DNA of 64,000 nucleotides from Ephydatia muelleri (Eukaryota; Porifera; Demospongiae; Spongillida; Spongillidae). The notes under the pieces were generated by a model, which saw only the letters and a list, made by a program, of their open reading frames with translations, searched no databases and had not been told where the DNA came from. Positions 1-11,299 of the stretch are shown here, one piece after another. The stretch spans positions 2,978,805 through 3,042,804 of the forward strand of contig JABACO010000013.1 of NCBI GenBank assembly GCA_013339895.1, in the 5' to 3' direction. Each line of letters opens with the position of its first letter. Position 1 is the first letter of the stretch. The position numbers and the translations under genes were made by a program.

Positions 1-127
1 TGTGTGCACAGGCGTGTACAATTCATGCACATGTATACTTTGTGAAAACAGTGTGAGAAATAAGAACCAATGTCACTGCAAGTGGTACAAGCCCAGTCTG
101 TGTGTGTATGTGTGTGTGTTTGTGTGT

Positions 128-165
<38 letters not shown>

Positions 166-274
166 CCATGTATGTGTGTGTCATGTGTGTGTGCACAGGC
201 ATGTACAAGTATACTTTGTGAAAACAGTGTGAGAAATAAGAACCAATATCACTGCAAGTGGTACAAGCCCAGTC

Positions 275-317
<43 letters not shown>

Positions 318-437
318 CCATGTATGTGTGTGTCATGTGTGTGTGCAGAGGCATGTACAAGTATACTTTGTGAAAACAGTGTGAGAAATAAGAACCAATG
401 TCACTGCAAGTGGTACAAGCCCAGTCTGTGTGAGTGA

Positions 438-516
<79 letters not shown>

Positions 517-640
517 CGCACACAGGTGTGTACATTCATGGACATGTACGATTTGTGTGAGAAATAAGAACCCAAAGTCTCTGCAAGTTGTACAAGCCCA
601 TGTGTGTGTGTGTGTGTGGCGTGGACGTGTTTGTGTGTGC
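1..640. repeat. TG microsatellite with an interspersed ~63-bp minisatellite motif
   Basis: Runs of (TG)n alternate with a conserved block that starts near 39, 212, 366 and (diverged) 548. Each block carries TTTGTGAAAACAG, GAGAAATAAGAACC, a CACTGCAAGTGGTACAAG-like core and GCCCAGTCTG. Open frames here code only Cys-Val or His-Thr runs and are not genes. Confidence 0.9.
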
Positions 641-1330
641 AAAGATACAGTAGGTAGGTGTGTGGCAGGTAACAATGCAAGTGCGTAGTGCATGTTCACG
701 TGCTATGTGAGCTAAGTTATAGCATCCTTGCGCAGTGTAGCCGAGTGGGCGTGACAGGAATGAAGTTAAACAAGCAAATGTGGGAAAGCTTTATAATACA
801 CTACTAGGTACCGAACGGTGATGCGAGCGACTAGGAAAAAAAAAAATCCTTACGCGCGTCCGCGACGTGGGAGGCGGCGACAACCATCAGGCGCTAGCTA
901 GCTGACAACCATTCACTTGGATCCGTTAATTCGGTACCAACGTCATATAACTCATCTTCTTTGACCTCAGAAAATAAAACAAAACAACAAAAAACAAACA
1001 GACACTGAGTTGCGAACGGCTATATAGCTTAGTATTGGGCGGAACAAGGAAGTGATTAATATTCATGCGGAATGGGAGAATGGAACTAGGGTTGCCTGGG
1101 CAAATCGAGCAGGAAATGTGCATTAACTTTGCACGCCTGTATCTCCGCAACGGATAGAGTGAAAATTAACGAACAGAACAAATCAATAGCTATAGGACCC
1201 CTCTACCTACAAACCGAATTTGAAGCGATTTGATTACTCCTGCCGAAAGTTATGACGGGTTCATACCCTGTGGGGTATCGGACGTTGCAATACGGGCACG
1301 GAGCAAGTGCAAGACCCCAAAATATATTTT
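641..1330. other. Unassigned non-coding stretch
   Basis: No ORF with coding character and no terminal repeats recognised. It contains an A-run near 837-846 and ordinary mixed-composition sequence. Confidence 0.5.
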
Positions 1331-1766
1331 ACCATAGAGAAATGGTGTAGTATGAAGTGGTGAAAATATGAAGTGGTGAAAATAGGAAGTCAATGGCGTG
1401 TACCGTTCGGAAGTTATAGCGATTCAAACGTGAATGATTTTTATAACTTTTTTATATATATAGCGAAGGCTCATTTTCTCGGAAACTGACCCACATATAT
1501 AATTATATATGGGACAGTTTCCGCGAAAATTGCCCCACGGTTAAAATGTTATAAAAATGCATCGCGTTTGAATCACTATAACTGCCCAACGGATAACGCT
1601 ATCGACTTCCTATTTTCAACACTTCATACTACACCATTTCACTATGAAGTGTTGAAACTAAGAAGTCGATAGCGTTATCCGTTGGGAAGTTATAGCGATT
1701 CAAACGCGATGCATTTTTATAACATTTTAACCGTGGGGCAATCTTCGCGGAAACTGTCCCATATAC
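1331..1766. repeat. Fold-back repeat, three copies of a ~125-bp unit
   Basis: Arms 1506-1625 and 1645-1766 are near-perfect inverted copies, including GGGACAGTTTCCGCG, GCCCCACGGTTAAAATG and CGGATAACGCTATCGAC. They are separated by about 20 bp. A third, diverged copy at 1331-1500 repeats the right arm in direct orientation. This looks like a MITE or fold-back transposon; no TSD was found. Confidence 0.8.
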
Positions 1767-1943
1767 AATACAATTTAAAAAGAAATCAGTTTTGTATTTC
1801 TTCACGAAGGGCTTTCTTCTTTTGCAAGGCAGTCTTTTTATCTTGCTTGTACTTCTCCATCCAACCACTCAGAAAGGCAAATCCTCTGACTGTAATCCAA
1901 AGTTCTTTAAAATTAGAGTATCGTCTTCATTATGAAACTCCGT

Positions 1944-2823
1944 TTATTCCATGGCCCAATAGAACAAGACATCTTCGTTCTCACTCAGCAAATCCTGAAA
2001 ATTTTTCACATCCAATGTAGGATGTTGGGGACTAAGTTGATGTACTTGTCTTCTCATCTCTTCCTCCATTGCATAAAACACTGGGTGCACTATATCTTTC
2101 ACGTGCCAAAGTCCACCACGATCTATCATATCTATCCAAGCAGACGAATCATGTGGATGCTGACTTGAATTCTCATCACGTAACATCTCCAAACCCGACA
2201 ATAATTTCAACTTTAAGGGTAACGGAAGTTTTGAGTGCTCAATGTTCTCAGTTACCTTTCTAACAACGTATCCAGCAGCATATCGTAATGCGTTCTCCTC
2301 ACTTTGTGTGATAGGCTGAATGTCATTCTCAGAATGTTCAATAATTCTTGTTCTTACTTGAATCATCTTCCTAAACAGTATCACTGTAATGTCCTGTGAC
2401 AAATGTGGATGCACTGTTTCTTTAGTAACTTTTAAAAAGAAGGATTTCCATTCCTCCCTAAACTGAGATGAAATTCGCAGTTCGTGAAAAAATTTCCACA
2501 TTTTTTCTCTGCCTTTACTCATTCTCTTTGTGTTTAAAAGCAATCTTGTAGCTTTAGAAAGATTTGAATGAAGATGTTTACTAAATAAATCCAATTCGCT
2601 GTTGTTCTCTGGCTTTTTCATCCAAATATTCAATACTTTAGCTGCCGTTAAACAATTGGAAGCCACTGGAGGATGGCAATTGGTAGCTGTCCTCCACTAA
2701 AATCGCGTCAACAGCTTCAATGAAATTCTGTACTGCTAAGGAAAACACACCACTTGTTTCAAATAATGAGTTGCATGCGAACTAAGTTTACTCACCGTCG
2801 TCTAGGATATCTTCACAAGCCAT
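1944..2823 (-). pseudogene. Small transposon-like gene of unknown function
   Basis: Not recognised as a named family. ATG at 2823 begins MACEDILDD and runs into a good donor (GTGAGT, about 2795). An acceptor (TTCCTTAGCAG) leads to an exon reading QNFIEAVDAILVEDSYQLP. The main 3' frame (about 240 codons, stop at 1944) holds a hydrophobic motif ALRYAAGYVVRKV and a closing DVLFYWAME. The 5' exon frame and the main frame do not join: one base is out near 2665, so the copy is probably broken or mis-assembled. The ALRYxAGYVxRK type motif is, from memory, common in invertebrate transposon-derived proteins; that assignment is inference. Confidence 0.5.
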
Positions 2824-3753
2824 CGTTCAGAATTCTAAATAGTGCCCGAATGTGCGGAGTGTAGGTGTTAACTAGTATTGATTGGGCTTGTTTCCAATCC
2901 CTGTAACTATAATATCTATGGTACCAGTGTTTACCATGCTGTCACATTATTTTGCCCATTCATGGTTGTAGCCATGTAGTTTTGCATCTCATATGCACAT
3001 GTGTATGTATGCCCTTTAGCAGACTGTTAACAATGTAATATTATTTAGAGGGGAGGAGGGGGGGAGGTGGGGGATTATGGTAAAAATACTATTAACTAGT
3101 ATTAAGTACACACGCTGACACGTACACACGCACAAACACACATGTAATCCATCCGCAGCTGCGATGTGGGTCTGGGTACGAGACTATGTTGGCAGCTTCG
3201 AGTACAGTACCATAGTATGAATACAGCAAGGATGCAATTTTACCGTTATATAGAACATACATGCATAAGCACACATACGCCCACATGGTATACGCGCGCG
3301 TTCCGTGCGAGGGGTCGATTCCGGTGGTTCGGGGCAGGTCGGCACTGCTTCCAGACCATAATTCTGCTTCGGATTGAGCACTGTTCATTATATTGACTAA
3401 GACAACGATATTTCATTTCAATATGTTAGATTATAGGCCACAAATAGAATTCCATCACGTGAAAATTGCCAATTGAGCCGAAATTGCCCTCTTTGTATAA
3501 ATAGATATACGAGAAATTGAAATGTGGAAAAGTACACACGCTGCCAGCACTTCACCGCCCAGTTGCGTTGGCTTTTTGACTCACTTTGTCTCTCCAGTTG
3601 TTTGCCCCACGAACTGTTGTAACTATTCCCATATGGAACTTTTATGTATTTTGTAAACTTATTTGAAATTTAATTGGAAATGAAGCGCAAGATAACCACC
3701 GAAGTGTACGGTGATTTCTTGATATATATGTTTTACAATCGAATCAAGAAGCC
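2824..3753. other. Intergenic, with a MITE arm near 3140-3186
   Basis: The sequence GTAATCCATCCGCAGCTGCG followed by GGGTCTGGGTACGAGACTA matches one end of the short MITE family at 52391-52485 and 36890-37007. The rest, including a G-rich tract near 3050-3073, has no recognised feature. Confidence 0.55.
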
Positions 3754-3994
3754 TTAAAATCTTTAATCTATTTTCATCCTTAATTCAGGATTGAAATCCT
3801 GAATTAAGGATGACTTTACGCCGCTTGTATCAACTTCAGTTTGCATCGTGTTGGATATTTAGGGGGATATTAAGCTTCTATAGGCTTTCGTCTACACAGC
3901 GCTATCTAATAAGTCGTTATATCGTTTGTAATTTCAAAGTAAAACCACTCTGTTTATATGCTTTGTTTCTACGCGAAAACGTTCGTGCGCAATA

Positions 3995-5250
3995 ATGCCG
4001 GTTACTATCAAAGTCGGGGATAAAGTAGAAGGAAAGAGTAAGAAGCTTACTGGTAAGAAGGGAATCATTACAAAGATCACTAAGGAGAGCCACGCACGCA
4101 AGTTCACAATAGATTGGGACACAGGAGGTACCAGCATTGAATCAGCTCGAGGCATAAGTAAAACGGGTGGCGGTACACCTCCGTGCAAGAAACAAAAACG
4201 TACTCCTCTGAGTCTTTTGGTTGTTGAAAGTGAAGAGAGACCTGGCAGTGACAGTGATACGGATGATGATAGTACCAGTGAGGCAGAAGAAGAAAGGGAG
4301 GACAGTGTGCAAAGAGAAGATAGATATCAATTGCAAGACGTGGAAGAAGGATATTGGAATGCTCATGGCAGAGAATGGGTAGAAATTGACCACCTTAGTG
4401 TTGACCCTGCAGTAAATGCCTACACAGGGATTACTGAACTGATATGGGGAAATACTCTGGAAGGTGTTGAGAAGAGAATGGAGTATTACTTCTACCTCAT
4501 GTTTCCTATGGACTCCATTCCATCTATCTTGGAGTATACTAATATCAACCTCCTAACTAAAAAGAAAGCACCTTTGACAAAAGGAGAGATTATAAAGTGG
4601 CTTGGTATTAGATTGGCGATGGCTGTTGAACCAAGGAGGGGACCACTTCCAACATATTGGAAATCAGAGAGTGATGTTGGTGTAGTTTCAACTGCTGCCA
4701 ACTATGAGGGTCGCTTTGGCATGAAGCTGTCACGGTTCACTGATATCAGTTCCTGTCTTCAACTGGCCCAAGAACCAAACCCACAACCTGTGAAGGTATG
4801 TGTTTTTTGCCCATTTGAAATTGATGTAATATTAATATTCCCAACATGCAGGATCCTTGGTGGCCAATTAGATCCTTCATCTTGTCTTTCAATGAGCGTC
4901 GTGTGAAACATGTCAAACCTGGTCACACAATTGTTTGTGATGAGTGCATGAGTGCCTGGAAGGGAAGTGATGGTAAGTACAAGACAAATGGTTGTTCTCA
5001 TAAAACAAAAATTGTTCGTAAGCCAGAAGGAGTTGGATGTGAGCTAAAGTCAGCAGCAGATGGGATGTCAGGAATTATCCTGCAACTTGAATTGATGGAA
5101 GGAAGTGAAGCTCAATCCAAAAAACCAGGCCATGCTGAATATGGAGAAGGTACATCACAGTTACTGAGGTTGTGTGCTCCTTGGAGAGGGACTGCTCGTA
5201 CTATCATAGCTGACAGTGCATTTTCGTCAGTCAAATCTCTACTTGCACTA
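3995..5250 (+). pseudogene. piggyBac transposase, N-terminal part
   Basis: Encodes the first ~400 residues of a piggyBac-family transposase (DDE_Tnp_1_7), the enzyme that excises and inserts at TTAA. Exon 1 is 3995-4795 and exon 2 starts at 4852, joined by a 56-bp GT-AG intron in phase 0. Residues 1-60 form a basic KOW/Tudor-like stretch (VGDKVEGKSKKLTGKKG). An acidic Ser/Asp linker follows, then the catalytic region with IVCDECMSAW (first Asp) and TIIADSAFSSVKSLLAL (second Asp). The frame is cut after LLAL by a 3579-bp insertion and resumes at 8830 with LDQGLYFMG. Read as it stands it stops at 5280 inside the inserted DNA. Start chosen at the first in-frame ATG, just inside the left terminus. 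Confidence 0.85.
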
Positions 5251-6191
5251 TCTGAACCTGCGTCAGCAGGTTCAATATAGGATTGATTGAGGAGTCATGA
5301 ATGTCATTAAAAATTTTCAGTTGCGTCGCGAGGGACAACGAAGAAACGGATAGCTTTTCTCTTTGCAGCAATCGAACGACAACACCAAGATCTACGTTTT
5401 GGTGCTAGTTTCATGTCATAAAACTATGCCCTTCTAGACCAACTAAGAACCTGTTTCTCGTGCCCATGCCCAAAAAAATTGTTGGTCGTCGTCGTCTTCT
5501 TCTCCGTCAAGTATAACTCACGCTAGGAATGGTTTTAAAGAACGGCGATAGTACCAATCGCTTCAGAATTTACCGGCGCGGTGCCCCTTAAGGTAATAAA
5601 GAAGCTACAACGAAAAAGTACTATATACGGTATGGGTATATTACTATGTTCTAAATACAGGAGTATGGATAATTTTAGGCAGTATAAATACCCCAACAGG
5701 CACAAAATTTATTTTGGTGTCAGTTTAGTCGTTACTTATTTTGGCTAGTGTAGTTGTTTTTCTAAAAATGCCTTCGCGTAATCGAAAGAAGAGAACGAAG
5801 CAACGAGCGGAATACCTCCAAAAGCAAGAAGAGAACAAGGCTAAAGCCCGAGAGCGCTACAAGGCCGACCCTGAAAAAAAGAAGGCCTCTGTACGCGAGA
5901 GCTACAAGGCCGATCCTGAAAAAAAGAAGGCCTCTGTACGCGAGAGCTACAAGGCCGATCCTGAAAAAAAGAAGGCCTCTGTACGCGAGAGCTACAAGGC
6001 CGATCCTGAAAAAAAGAAGGCCTCTGTACGCGAGAGCTACAAGGCCGATCCTGAAAAAAAGAAGGCCTCTGTACGCGAGAGCTACAAGGCCGATCCTGAA
6101 AAAAAGAAGGCCTCTGTACGCGAGAGCTACAAGGCCGATCCTGAAAAAAAGAAGGCCTCTGTACGCGAGAGCTACATCGCAAATATTGAAC

Positions 6192-7032
6192 CATAGATAG
6201 TATAGTAGGGGATTGGAAACGAGTCTAATCAACACCAATTGACACCTCCACTCCTCGTTACAGCACTTATAAGAATTCCGTACTAGTAACTATGCTTCAA
6301 GATGGATGACTTGGGAGCCACAGCTGGAAGAAATTCTGAAATGATGGTTCGTATCAAAAAAAAGTAGCCGAGTACATACAAATAGGACTAACCAACAGCA
6401 AAACACGACAAACTGATCAATACGCACAACTGCCCGCGCACAGAAGGTACACAAGTTAATGGACTCCATCCCCACTCCAGGCGTATTTTGTGCGTGACAT
6501 GTATCAAAAAATGACGAAAAAAGTAGCCAAGTACATACAAATAGGACTAACCAACAACAAAACACGACAAACTGATCAATACCGCACAACTGCCCGCGCA
6601 CAGAAGGTACACAAGTTAATGGACTCCATCCCCACTCCAGGCGTATTTTGTGCGTGGCATGTATCAAAAAATGACGAAAAAAGTAGCCAAGTACATACAA
6701 ATAGGACTAACCAACAACAAAACACGACGAACTGATCAATACGCACAACAGCCCGCGCACAGAAGGTACACAAGTGCGATGCGTCCTGAAAAAAACTTTT
6801 TTTCCTAATTTTCGAAGTTGCCCGTCATATTTTTCCAACCTAAAACGCTTACAGATATTCTCCTACGTATGTGAAGCGCTTCAGAGCAGATAAAAAGAAC
6901 CAAGACCAACCGAACTGAAGATATGAACGATTTCGAACCTCTCAGTAGGTGTTAACGATGTAACGCGGAGTGCCCACAGCCAGTGATGCGCTCACGTGAC
7001 TCGTTTCCAATCCCCTTACTATACTATCTATG
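6192..7032. mobile_element. 841-bp TIR element, 7-bp TSD
   Basis: The ends are inverted: CATAGATAGTATAGTA(A)GG continuing into GGATTGGAAACGAGTC. Flanks are direct ATTGAAC (6185-6191 and 7033-7039). Excising it re-joins the Helitron-type frame (NIEP to IEPK). The interior is a non-coding tandem array. It belongs to the same family as 54292-55071. Confidence 0.85.
6360..6775. repeat. ~160-bp tandem repeat, about 2.6 copies
   Basis: AGTACATACAAATAGG recurs at 6371, 6530 and 6690, with TGGACTCCATCCCCACTCC and the poly-A motif between. It fills the core of the TIR element. Confidence 0.85.
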
Positions 7033-7984
7033 ATTGAACCTAAGCGTGCTGCTAAAAGGCAGCGATATGGAGAGGACCTCGAGGAGAACCGTGCTGCTAA
7101 AAGGCAGCGATATGGAGAGGACCTCGAGGAGAACCGTGCTGCTAAAAGGCAGCGATATGGAGAGGACCTCGAGGAGAACCGTGCTGTTAAAAGGCAGCGA
7201 TATCAAGAGAGCGTCGAGGAGAACCGTGCTGCTAAAAGGCGGATATACAGGGGTAATTCAGCTACCATTAAGGCAGCTAGAATGAGTCGGTATTGGAAGG
7301 GTCGTAGAACTACCACTACCACTACCACCCAAAGGTATGTTATAGCATGCTGTATGTACCATTTAAAATCTAAGGGCTGCTATGCACGTGGCTCATGGCT
7401 TCCTGTCATGCACACATTAACACTCTTGTATGCCTGCATGACATATTATCAGATGTACAGTATGGCTTCCTACACGGGATGTTCCCTGGTAAAGGTCAAT
7501 GTTTGTACAAAAGGTTATTTGTACATGTACATGCATCTGTGTCTGTTACATTGTAAATGTGATGTGCAATAAAGGACTATACACATGTGTGTACTACTGT
7601 AATTGCATTTTCAGAAATTTAATTAACAAGTCTGTCATGCGCATCCAACCCTTGCATGCAGCCGATTATCAGATGTACAGTAAGGCTTCCCACAAGTAAA
7701 AGTTCCCCATGTACATGTAAAGGGTACAAAAGGTAATTTGTGTCTCTCACATTGTTTTAAAGGTCCACTACACATGTGTGTACAGAAAATTGAGTTGTAT
7801 GAAAATAAAATAATTCACGTTATGCGCAGTTGGTAAAATGTTTTGATACATGATAAGGCATAATGTGTGGTAAAATAAAAGTACTGCAACCCTATCTTCT
7901 CCCATATAGTTACTCCCTGTTTGAGCCCAACTCTCGCACACTAGCAGAGTATGGAGTGAGTCTTGAAAAAGCAATTCTTAGGGA

Positions 7985-8330
7985 ATGGACCCACGGCCAC
8001 CGCCAGCAGAAGTGCCGCCACCGCCTGCAGCAGCGCTGGACCCACGGCCACCGCCAGCAGAAGTGCCGCCGCCGCCTGCAGCAGCGCTGGACCCACGGCC
8101 ACCGCCAGCAGAAGCCCCGCCACCGCCTGCAGCAGTGCTGGACCCTCCGCCACCGCCAGCAGCAGCGCTGGACCCACCGCCTGCAGCGTTACCCCCACTG
8201 ATGCTGCCCCCGCCTTTTTTACTGCCCCCGCCACCCGCATGGCCTTACCCCGGGGGGGGGGGGGGGGGGGAGAAGAAGAAGAGGAAGAGGCCGAGGAAGA
8301 GGAGGCGGCAAAACTATTTATTTTATCAAA
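7985..8330. repeat. GC-rich 54-bp minisatellite, poly-G and acidic codon tract
   Basis: About three copies of a unit with GGACCCACGGCCACCGCC, then CCG/CTG-rich degenerate repeats, a G-run at about 8252-8271 and GAAGAGGAA codons. It replaces the Helitron-type exon after LEKAILRE. Similar GC-rich tracts replace the same exon at 11340-11720 and 53370-53760. Confidence 0.8.
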
Positions 8331-8534
8331 AACAACTACGCTTATCACTATTAATTTTATTGTTATTGTAACATTAATTTTACATACGTATTTATTAAAG
8401 TTATATAGTAACTTGTGGTCGGGGCAATGCACAAAGCGTTCGTAAGGTATAGACATTTTGTCCATTGCACATCGTTCCTCATCACATTACATTTATGAAG
8501 CTTCGTTGACACGGAGAAAAAAAAACTTATGAAA

Positions 8535-8829
8535 CAAGTAAATAAAAACCTTCTCTAACGAGAAAGTTGGTGGGCATATAGGATTGACAATGTTGGTGTA
8601 AAAAGCACGGAAACAAGTGTGACAGAAATGTTACTGGAAAATTGAAATAGGCCTATATTTAGCCCATTTTCTCAGGCGTGCGCTGCCTAAATGTGACTGG
8701 GCTAAATATAGGCCTATTTCAATTTTCCAGTAACATTTCTGTCACACTTGTTTCCGTGCTTTTTACACCAACATTGTCAATCCTATATGCCCACCAACTT
8801 TCTCGTTAGAGAAGGTTTTTATTTACTTG
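8535..8829. repeat. Fold-back (palindromic) MITE, family FB1
   Basis: The arms read CAAGTAAATAAAAACCTTCT... and its mirror. They include AAGCACGGAAACAAG and GAAATAGGCCTATATTTAGC, with a ~25-nt loop. Family members lie at 10904-11197 and 38386-38661. Confidence 0.9.
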
Positions 8830-9768
8830 TTAGATCAAGGTTTGTACTTCATGGGAATGGTCAAAACTGCTACAAAAGAGTACCCAAAGAAGCAGCTCCT
8901 CCAATGGGCTTCAGGCAATGGAACTGGTCCTACGCCAAATCGAGGTAGTCACAAGCTACTTCAATCAATTGCCCCAGATGGTAGCAAAATAATTGCATGT
9001 GTTTGGGTTGATAAAAAGCCAAAAACTATAATATGCAACCGATATACTGGACACCCTGGAATACCATCAGAGCGATTACGCCACAGAATTGATGTAGTTG
9101 ATGGCATACCAACCACAGTGCAGTACACAAAAATGATACCAAGACCACTTATAGTGGAGAAGTTCTTTGAGTTTTTTTTCATCAATTGATGTGCATGATC
9201 ATTACAGACAAGGCTCACTTGCAATCGAAAGAGAGTGGATAACTCATACATGGTGGCACAGAACATTTGGGACCATCTTTGGTATATGTGTTGTTGATGC
9301 TTACTTAGCTTACAGGTATGAATCCGACAAAGATTTCCTTGCAAGCACTGACGTGGTAGACTTTACAACATTCATGGATCTGCGGCACATCAGCTCATCC
9401 ACAACATCTATGTACCATCCAGTGCAACATTACGAAGGCGCAGTGATGATAGTGCATCTGTCTCTGTGGCACATGTAGAGGTACAATAAATGACATACTG
9501 TTATTGCTTTCATTTTTATCTGTGTATAATTGTCACATTGTAGGATCAAGTGCAGCACAAACTACGAAGCCTTACAGAGCTTCCTATGTACAAGGAAAAT
9601 ATAATGAATGGAAAGTACCCACAGCGTATCTGCAAGCACTGCAAAATGAAGACCACATTCTATTGTGTTGGATGCTGTGATCTGGAGAATGACTATTTGG
9701 TTTCATACTGTGGCTTTGGCACTTCCAGAGATTGCTATATTCAACATCTCACAGAAATGGGTTTTTAA
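8830..9768 (+). pseudogene. piggyBac transposase, C-terminal part
   Basis: Continuation of the transposase cut at 5250. The segment LDQGLYFMGMVKTATKEYP leads into a region with KKPKTIICNRYTG and FSSIDVHDHYRQGSL, which holds the third catalytic Asp. A last exon (9544-9768) has the Cys-rich domain CKHCKMKTTFYCVGCC, which in piggyBac binds the element ends. An ~61-bp GT-AG intron precedes the last exon. Two single-base frame breaks remain, one in a run of eight T's at about 9172-9179 and one near 9410. The reading frames are otherwise clean, so the element was probably inactivated first by the Helitron-type insertion. Confidence 0.8.
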
Positions 9769-10636
9769 AACTAATTCATTCACTTATCTTGGTACACTTT
9801 ATTATTGCTGTCTACATATATCATGATATCAGTGCATTATATCAGTTCAAACAGGTTTCATTGTCACAATATCTTGATTTCTTTGCAACTATTTTGTGTT
9901 TTGATATCTTGGTTTGAATTTGTCATAACCATCCTTTACAAACTCTGACATTTTTTAGCTTACACAGCTTTAAATTTCATACTTCGATAAAGCAACGTAA
10001 AAATGAAATGATTTAAATTACTGTTATGTAATTTTAATAATAGAATATATGATTGAGTTTGCTTGATTTTAAATTTAAATCATTATACAAAACGTCCTAT
10101 CTTTTGCACTATTCATATGCCGTAACATATTAATGTAAGAAGTTTAGATGCAAATGATCAATACTGTTTGTAACTCTATACTACAATGCTTAGGGACAAT
10201 TACATGCAATCACGCAAAACACAAGAATAGTAATCTAAAAATAATTTTTCTTTTAAAATTAGTGCACAGTTAGGATTAAAACACAACTTCAACCAAAGCC
10301 TGTAGGTGATAAAACTACAAAACGGTCAAAGAAGACTAAAATTGATATGTTTTATGCTTCCTGTAGGCACTGAAAACTGCAAAGTGATAATTATTCAATT
10401 TGCGCATGTGACAGCAATGAAACGTACAAATGCAATCTTAAAGTTTGGGCAGCTTTCTAGATGGCTGAAATCATTCCATGCTATAGAAAGAGTGCAGCAG
10501 TGCTGAAACAAAAAGCCTATAAATAATAATTTATTTATTTGTCCTTGCAATGATTGCTATAAACGGAAGTACTCAATATCCTGAATTCAGGATTGTACCG
10601 ATCCTGAATTCAGGATCGTTTTACGTAGATTAAAGA
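9769..10636. other. AT-rich 3' region of the piggyBac element
   Basis: Downstream of the transposase stop. A short frame near 10280-10360 reads PKPVGDKTTKRSKKTK, possibly a further basic exon, but it has no clear splice context. Confidence 0.5.
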
Positions 10637-10640
10637 TTAA

Positions 10641-10903
10641 AATTATTAGTCCCAGACACCCCTATAAATAAAATTAAGACATTTGATGCATGGGGAAAAA
10701 CTGCGGGCCAGACAACTTGTACGACTTGCGGCACAAGGCAATTCAACAAAGGCTACCACGCTAAATTCCATTTATGGCAGGCTAAGTCTCCTATTAGTTC
10801 GAGCCAATGCCCGTGCTTTTATTGCAAGGTCTATTTCTGAAGCTATGACAATGGACCTGGTTGAGGTTAGGGTAGATTGGTGCATGGTCATTTGCATTTG
10901 TAA
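10641..10903. other. Short unassigned segment
   Basis: A 75-codon frame (10683-10910, GEKLRARQLVRLAAQGNST...) has mild coding character but no recognised family. It ends at the FB1 fold-back. Confidence 0.3.
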
Positions 10904-11197
10904 CAAGTAAATAAAAACATTCTCTAACGAGAAAGTTGTTGGTATATAGGATTGACCAATGGTGGTGTAAAAAGCACGGAAACAAGAGTGACAGAAATTT
11001 GACTGGAAAATTGAAATAGGCCTATATTTAGCCCATTACTCAGGCATGTACTGTTACAACGTTAGTGTGCTAAATATAGGCCTATTTCAATTTTCCAGTC
11101 AAATTTCTGTCACTCTTGTTTCCGTGCTTTTTACACCACCATTGGTCAATCCTATATACCAACAACTTTCTCGTTAGAGAATGTTTTTATTTACTTG
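10904..11197. repeat. Fold-back MITE, family FB1
   Basis: Same arms as 8535-8829 (CAAGTAAATAAAAAC..., AAGCACGGAAACAAG, GAAATAGGCCTATATTTAGC) with a different loop. Flanked by A on the left and T on the right with no obvious TSD. Confidence 0.9.
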
Positions 11198-11299
11198 TTT
11201 CATTAGTTTTTTCCTCTGGCGTCTTTATAAGTGGTCACAAATTGATTTTAATTTTCAAAGGGAGGGAGGGAGGTTTAACATTTTAATAATAGAAATTAT

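Larger units (their letters stand above)
5768..8445 (+). pseudogene. Helitron-type N-terminal protein, broken copy
   Basis: ATG 5768 starts MPSRNRKKRTKQRAEYLQK. Then come seven 15-residue repeats (KADPEKKKASVRESY, 45 bp each, about 5858-6172), a low-complexity charged array I recall upstream of the Helitron_like_N domain in sponge proteins. The frame is cut by the TIR element 6192-7032. It resumes at 7033 with four to five EENRAAKRQRY-type repeats and an RRTTTTTTTQRY end with donor at about 7334. The next exon (from about 7908) reads SYSLFEPNSRTLAEYG...LEKAILRE, then gives way to GC-rich tandem DNA. No Rep/HUH or helicase domain remains. Confidence 0.7.
5251..8829 (+). mobile_element. Helitron-type insertion inside the piggyBac ORF
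   Basis: Removing 5251-8829 restores the piggyBac frame (CTA|TTAGAT), an A|T target with no duplication, as expected for Helitrons. The left end starts TCTGAACCTGC and immediately forms a hairpin (GAACCTGC-GTCA-GCAGGTTC). The same end recurs, also after an A, at 24026 on the minus strand. About 500 bp of conserved promoter region leads to ATG 5768. The right border coincides with the palindrome 8535-8829, which is either the element's own 3' end or a second insertion flush with it; no CTRR terminus was found. Confidence 0.7.
3754..10640 (+). mobile_element. piggyBac transposon, interrupted
   Basis: TTAA occurs at 3754-3757 and 10637-10640. Just inside both ends is the inverted motif TCTTTAATCTA. 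Next to it are paired palindromes: TCCTTAATTCAGGATT plus its mirror on the left, and TCCTGAATTCAGGAT twice on the right. TTAA flanks are the piggyBac signature. The interior codes a DDE_Tnp_1_7 transposase in pieces at 3995-5250 and 8830-9768. The right flank is two bases shorter than a perfect mirror, so the exact right end carries some uncertainty. Confidence 0.8.

Noticed and set aside
5741..6238. Minus-strand ORF of hydrophobic repeats opposite the 45-bp array
   Set aside because: Shadow of the KADPEKKKASVRESY repeats; no start context or family.
7985..8371. Proline-rich secreted or structural protein
   Set aside because: The tract is GC-rich tandem DNA open in several frames; only its link to the Helitron-type exon is supported.
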